Shown here in pieces: positions 61,401 to 64,000 of a stretch of DNA of 64,000 bases. The notes beneath the pieces are model-generated. The model did not search any database. It was not told the origin of the DNA and was given only the letters and a program-made list of their open reading frames with translations. How positions within the stretch are numbered: position 1 is the first letter of the stretch; each line of letters starts with the position of its first letter. A program made the translations under genes and the position numbers. The DNA is from Nymphaea colorata. Lineage: Eukaryota; Streptophyta; Magnoliopsida; Nymphaeales; Nymphaeaceae. The stretch lies in the NCBI RefSeq assembly GCF_008831285.2, contig NC_045141.1, positions 19,588,848-19,652,847 of the forward strand, read 5' to 3'.

Positions 61401-63713
61401 TGAACCCAAATAGCCATGGATTGGGCGATTTGGATCGGACCCACGGCCCAAGTCGGTTCGAACAAGTCTCAAAAGAGACCGGCCCGAACCGTCGGGCCTC
61501 TCAATTTCTCTCGAGGCAAAGTCGGGGTTCCCCCTTTCCACCTGAGGCAGAAAGGGGAAACCAACGGCGGAAGGGGGAGGGGCGCCCACTGCCCCCCACC
61601 CGTAATGATGGTGGGAGAGCGGCGGAGGGCGACTCTCCCTCGGTTCACGATCTGTTGGCGGGAGGCAGGGCGATGGCGAGAGGCAGGGCGATGGGCGGCG
61701 GTCGGTTGGACTGAGGCGCCCACCAAGTTTTCCCCCTTTCGTTGAGCGGAACAGCTTGCAACGTCTCCACCTCCACCACCGCTGCCGACGGAAACAGCGA
61801 AGCCCGTCGTGATTCACCTGGTCCACCCATCGTGATGGGAAGAGCCGTCGCCACCTTTGCTCCCTTCACCGGACAGAGCACCATCGCCTGCTGACCGGTG
61901 GGCAGGGCTGTCGTCTCCACTTGACGCTGTAGGGAAGACGCTCCAGACGAATGTAGAGGAACTCTGGTAGGAGGTCTTAACGTCGGGTATGGTTCGCCAG
62001 CCAGCGACGGGTCTCCGGCAGAGCTCCCACCAGACTCAGTTCCCCCCAAGATCCCAATGTCTCTGGCAAGGTGGTTCCGTGATTGTTCTCCTTCGGCTCC
62101 CATTAAGCAAAAGTTGTGAACACGATTTGCAGCAGGAAACGCCTTTTGATTCTCGTTTTTATCCTGTGTGTTCTGCAAAACCAAGCAAAGGATTCCTTTG
62201 ATTTCATCAATACTTCTGGTTGCGACAGCAAGATCCTGCCTCATACGGGTGATTTCAGAGTCATGCCTCACCAGAGTCTGCTGTACAACTTCTTGATTAT
62301 CTTCTTTTGCTTGCACGATTTCTGTTTGATTTTTCTCATTTGCATTTGATGCAGACTCTGTAACTCTTTTCCCTGTAGCAGCAGCATCGTTTAACTTTTC
62401 TTTTTCCTTTGGTTCTTTTGCAGCCATTTCTCTTGTAGCCATGGCACGACAGGGCAGGGGCGAAGCCTTGCTCTGATACCAATTTGATGCAAACCAACTT
62501 GCAGATGAGCTAAAAGTAACTTGCAGATGACTGAAAATAACTTGCAGATGAACGAAGCTTCAAAACTAAGATACTTACGCTAAAAGACAACAAGGAAGAC
62601 AACGTAAACAAAATAACCTTTTTTTCTTCATTAGACATCAATCCCATACAAAATAGCTTTGTCGTCCATTTATACGGACGTGAATAGCAACGGGTCGGGT
62701 CCTGAACAAGTGCCAGAATCCAAACAGACTCACTTAGATACCAAATGAGTATACTAACAAAATGGATAGCAAAATAACATAAGTAAACCAAATTTACAGT
62801 TCAACCCTTGGTTCGCCTTGAGTATCTACGCAGAGGAACCTCCTCTCGCGTAAGCTCTGGGTCCACAGGGGATCCCACGACTGAAGGCTTAAGGACTGCA
62901 CTGATGCCCGAGGGTGGAACCTGAGGCGAGGAACTGGACCCAGGAAAGTGACGGGTCTGGTCCTGCCCTGCATCAGCCAGTCTCACAGAAAAATGGTTCC
63001 TGAGATTGGATGTGACCAACAGGAACCAAATTACTTTATATGAATTATAAATCATAAAATGCATATCCTATTATTCTGTATGATGTATACTTTTTAATAT
63101 ACATGAGTATAAATAGGATAAAGGAAACAATTCAAGAAAACTAAAATACATAAATAAATAAATATATATAAGAACAGAAGGCATTTTGTTGGATTGCCTC
63201 CAGAAGAGATGAAAATTAAGGGAGGTATCCAATTTCGTTACATGGCAGAATTCATGAATCTTCTGTTTGATCCAGGAGTCTTCTTATTGAAATTTGTAGA
63301 ATTCATGAATCTTTTGTTTACGAGTCTTTTGTTGAAATTGTGTTGTCTTGGGAATTCATAGATCTACTGTTTGATCCACTATGTTGTCTTGGGAAGGAAA
63401 ATCACACTGAAGGTATCATGTCGTCTTCTGTTTATCATATACGACGGACACAAAAGATGTCCATTTTTTGGCAACTACTTTGTTGTCCGTGTTTGATCCA
63501 TAGCTAGTAATTGTTGCTGAATTATTTGCTTATTTCTGTTTATTTAGATGTTGGTATAACTGAATGCTTACAAGAATCCACGGTGAGTTTTGTTCACTCT
63601 TTGTTGATTTGATTGGTGCAGCTGGACTGCTCACGAGGGATCCACGTGTTGTGGAAAGGAAAAAGCCTGGGAAAGCTAAAGCTAGGAAGAGCTTTCAATG
63701 GGTTAAAAGATGA
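52431..63713 (+). CDS. RPS9M: mitochondrial small-subunit ribosomal protein uS9m
   Basis: A nucleus-encoded component of the mitochondrial 30S-type subunit; the uS9 C-terminal tail reaches the P-site tRNA. Exons are 52431-53088, 53860-54300, 55893-55973 and 63622-63713. All are GT-AG with phases matching, giving 1,272 nt (423 aa). The N-terminus ([20 protein letters not shown], then RR and [12 protein letters not shown]) is Arg/Ser-rich without acids, typical of a mitochondrial presequence. A long acidic plant-specific linker follows (about 50-290). The uS9 domain starts near 300 with [17 protein letters not shown], continues through [13 protein letters not shown] and [20 protein letters not shown], and ends KSFQWVKR. 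The last intron is 7.6 kb because a Ty3/gypsy element lies in it, antisense. Splice sites on both sides are intact, so the gene is probably functional. Length is close to the Arabidopsis protein. Confidence 0.92.
56112..56116. repeat. target-site duplication GCCAG, left
   Basis: Five bases directly before the left LTR match the five after the right LTR (62976-62980). The pre-insertion site can be read as ATTTGAGCCAG joined to TCTCACAG. Confidence 0.95.
56117..56607 (-). repeat. LTR, left copy (3' LTR of the Ty3/gypsy element)
   Basis: 491 bp, matching the right copy except at about 15 sites. It contains the end of the pol reading frame: the minus-strand integrase frame continues about 130 nt into this LTR before a TGA at 56480-56478. 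The right LTR has CGA at the corresponding codon, a CpG-type change. Confidence 0.95.
56478..57476 (-). pseudogene. Ty3/gypsy integrase core and C-terminus, defective
   Basis: A 332-codon frame encodes the integrase catalytic core. The first Asp is in MDFIVGLPK at the start, and the second Asp in TSDRDTRF. The position 36 residues further, where the third catalytic acid belongs, is Lys (AAG codon, 57182-57180) in GQTKVVNR. A plant-Ty3 C-terminal region follows ([27 protein letters not shown]). The frame is separated from the zinc-finger part upstream by an in-frame TGA. A GAG-to-AAG change would explain the lost acid. Enzymatic activity is not expected. Confidence 0.85.
56608..56620 (-). promoter_or_regulatory. 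polypurine tract of the Ty3/gypsy element
   Basis: On the minus strand AACCAGGGGAGAA abuts the 3' LTR; AGGGGAGAA is the purine run expected to prime plus-strand DNA synthesis. It lies inside the pol reading frame. Confidence 0.75.
57489..57854 (-). pseudogene. Ty3/gypsy integrase zinc-binding domain
   Basis: This frame carries the HHCC-type module ([14 protein letters not shown]... then [11 protein letters not shown]) and ends at an in-frame TGA (57491-57489) just before the catalytic core. The core continues in the same frame, so the TGA looks like a nonsense mutation in a once continuous frame rather than a natural gene end. Confidence 0.85.
57730..58296 (-). pseudogene. Ty3/gypsy RNase H domain
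   Basis: Encodes [20 protein letters not shown] and further on [19 protein letters not shown], the RNase H signature of plant Ty3 elements. It then reaches ADALSR, the usual RNase H end. It joins the reverse transcriptase frame only across a frameshift near 58260-58270. Confidence 0.85.
58224..58802 (-). pseudogene. Ty3/gypsy reverse transcriptase, palm part
   Basis: Contains the catalytic motif [11 protein letters not shown] and [16 protein letters not shown], followed by thumb and connection sequence. It is out of frame with the N-terminal RT segment; the break lies near 58795-58800. Confidence 0.88.
58754..59197 (-). pseudogene. Ty3/gypsy reverse transcriptase, N-terminal part
   Basis: Encodes [20 protein letters not shown], then [15 protein letters not shown] and [16 protein letters not shown] with the first catalytic Asp of RT. 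It follows the gag-protease frame in phase, separated only by TAA at 59206-59204. The frame is then lost near 58800. Confidence 0.88.
59204..61051 (-). pseudogene. Ty3/gypsy Gag and protease
   Basis: A 615-codon frame. The retrotransposon Gag core (about 110-290) includes [21 protein letters not shown] and [24 protein letters not shown] zinc knuckle is seen in [16 protein letters not shown]. An aspartic-protease-like region follows with [11 protein letters not shown], where DSG is the catalytic triplet, and [13 protein letters not shown]. It ends in TAA followed in the same frame by the RT, so gag and pol were one frame or the stop is read through. The N-terminal end lies across one or more frameshifts from the segment at 61645-62442. 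Confidence 0.88.
61645..62442 (-). pseudogene. Ty3/gypsy Gag N-terminal segment (coiled-coil)
   Basis: Begins [19 protein letters not shown] 43 nt inside the element from the 5' LTR, a good position for the gag start. A charged helical stretch follows ([20 protein letters not shown]). The frame then shifts into Pro/Ser-rich sequence that looks out of frame. Frames at 60849-61826 and 61051 take over, so several indels separate it from the main Gag core. Confidence 0.6.
62470..62481 (-). promoter_or_regulatory. primer-binding site for initiator tRNA-Met
   Basis: On the minus strand TGGTATCAGAGC lies three bases inside the 5' LTR. It is complementary to the 3' end of plant initiator tRNA-Met, the usual primer of plant LTR elements. 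Confidence 0.92.
62485..62975 (-). repeat. LTR, right copy (5' LTR of the Ty3/gypsy element)
   Basis: 491 bp, same ends as the left copy. It should hold the element's promoter on the minus strand; I did not find a clear TATA box. A minus-strand open frame at 62801-63064 is the LTR-borne copy of the pol C-terminus plus flank and is not a gene. Confidence 0.95.
62976..62980. repeat. target-site duplication GCCAG, right
   Basis: Matches the five bases before the left LTR (56112-56116). Confidence 0.95.
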
Positions 63714-64000
63714 AATGGTCCTAGATTTTGCATCATTTATTCATCAACCTTGGTTTTATGAAGTGCTCTGAAAATTGCGTGCGGCCAACAGGAGCATTTT
63801 CTTCTCGGCTTTGGGTCATCAATTTTGACTTGGCCAGTCGCTGTTTTGTAAAGTTCACCTGTCCACCCTCAAGGAGTAGCTTTTTTTCTTTTTGGGTGAA
63901 AATGTAGGACGGTACAGGTGAAAATAAAGTGTTCATTTTGATACTTACGATGCTTTGCATATCTGTTCTGGGGTTATTCCTTCAGTTCTGAACTTAAGCA
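63714..64000 (+). other. 3' flank / untranslated region of uS9m
   Basis: Sequence after the uS9m stop codon. It is T-rich with AATAAA-like AAAATAAAG near 63921-63929. The minus-strand frame at 63733-63960 shows no domain and is taken as incidental. Confidence 0.4.

Larger units (their letters stand above)
56117..62975 (-). mobile_element. Ty3/gypsy LTR retrotransposon in the last uS9m intron
   Basis: A 6,859-bp element is flanked by GCCAG at 56112-56116 and 62976-62980, the 5-bp target duplication expected of retroviral-type integration. Two LTRs of exactly 491 bp start TGATGCA and end TGCATCA. The coding strand is minus, opposite to the host gene. Order from the right: 5' LTR, PBS, Gag, protease, reverse transcriptase, RNase H, integrase, PPT, 3' LTR. 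Protease-RT-RNaseH-integrase order places it in Ty3/gypsy (Metaviridae). I see no chromodomain at the Pol C-terminus, so the lineage is left open. By eye the LTRs differ at about 15 of 491 positions (11 transitions, 4 transversions), so it is fairly young. The coding region is broken several times and the copy is not autonomous. Confidence 0.95.

Noticed and set aside
62801-63064. 87-codon minus-strand frame at the right LTR
   Set aside because: It is LTR-encoded pol C-terminal sequence joined by chance to flanking intron DNA.

Overview
This window is nuclear DNA of a flowering plant. It has long AT-rich introns with GT-AG ends, plant-specific gene families, dinucleotide microsatellites, MITE-like inverted repeats and LTR retroelements primed by initiator-tRNA-Met sequences. 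The strongly GC-rich first exon of the BAHD gene and the GC-rich single exon of the SRC2-like gene recall the 5' GC gradients of monocots and some early-diverging angiosperms. I cannot name the species or assign the clade.

Seven protein-coding genes were reconstructed exon by exon with consistent reading frames. In order they are: a YODA-type MAPKKK (-, 4.1-12.9 kb, 11 coding exons, 916 aa, probable 5' leader intron reaching 15.0 kb); an ATG8-interacting-protein (ATI)-like membrane protein (+, 19.0-22.5 kb, 3 coding exons, 279 aa); an At5g52430-type hydroxyproline-rich protein (+, 25.7-28.8 kb, 2 exons, 496 aa); a DCR-type BAHD acyltransferase (-, 31.6-35.3 kb, 3 exons, 447 aa, first intron apparently GC-AG); a HAD-like hydrolase (-, 43.0-47.0 kb, 9 exons, 268 aa); a SRC2-like C2-domain protein (-, 47.8-48.7 kb, 1 exon, 282 aa); and mitochondrial ribosomal protein uS9m (+, 52.4-63.7 kb, 4 exons, 423 aa).

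Mobile DNA explains most of the remaining structure. A 6,859-bp Ty3/gypsy element with two 491-bp LTRs, a GCCAG target duplication, PBS and PPT sits antisense in the last intron of uS9m. Its coding region is broken by stops and frameshifts, and the third catalytic acid of its integrase is replaced. A three-LTR tandem TRIM sits in an intron of the MAPKKK. Several MITE or foldback candidates are visible: 1.1 kb, 21.8 kb, 30.3 kb, 36.6-37.2 kb, 42.1-42.4 kb (with an exact 8-bp target duplication) and 49.9-50.4 kb. Minisatellites lie at 39.2-39.6 kb and 52.0-52.2 kb.

The genes do not form a pathway. They are an ordinary plant neighbourhood covering signalling (MAPKKK), ER/plastid autophagy (ATI), cuticle or polyester acylation (DCR), a phosphatase-like enzyme, a C2 membrane protein and mitochondrial translation. 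I saw no CRISPR array, tRNA or rRNA gene, and no convincing undescribed system. The most interesting items are the tandem TRIM, the nested Ty3 element, the GC-AG intron, the minimal uORF abutting the ATI start, and several unclassified inverted-repeat elements.
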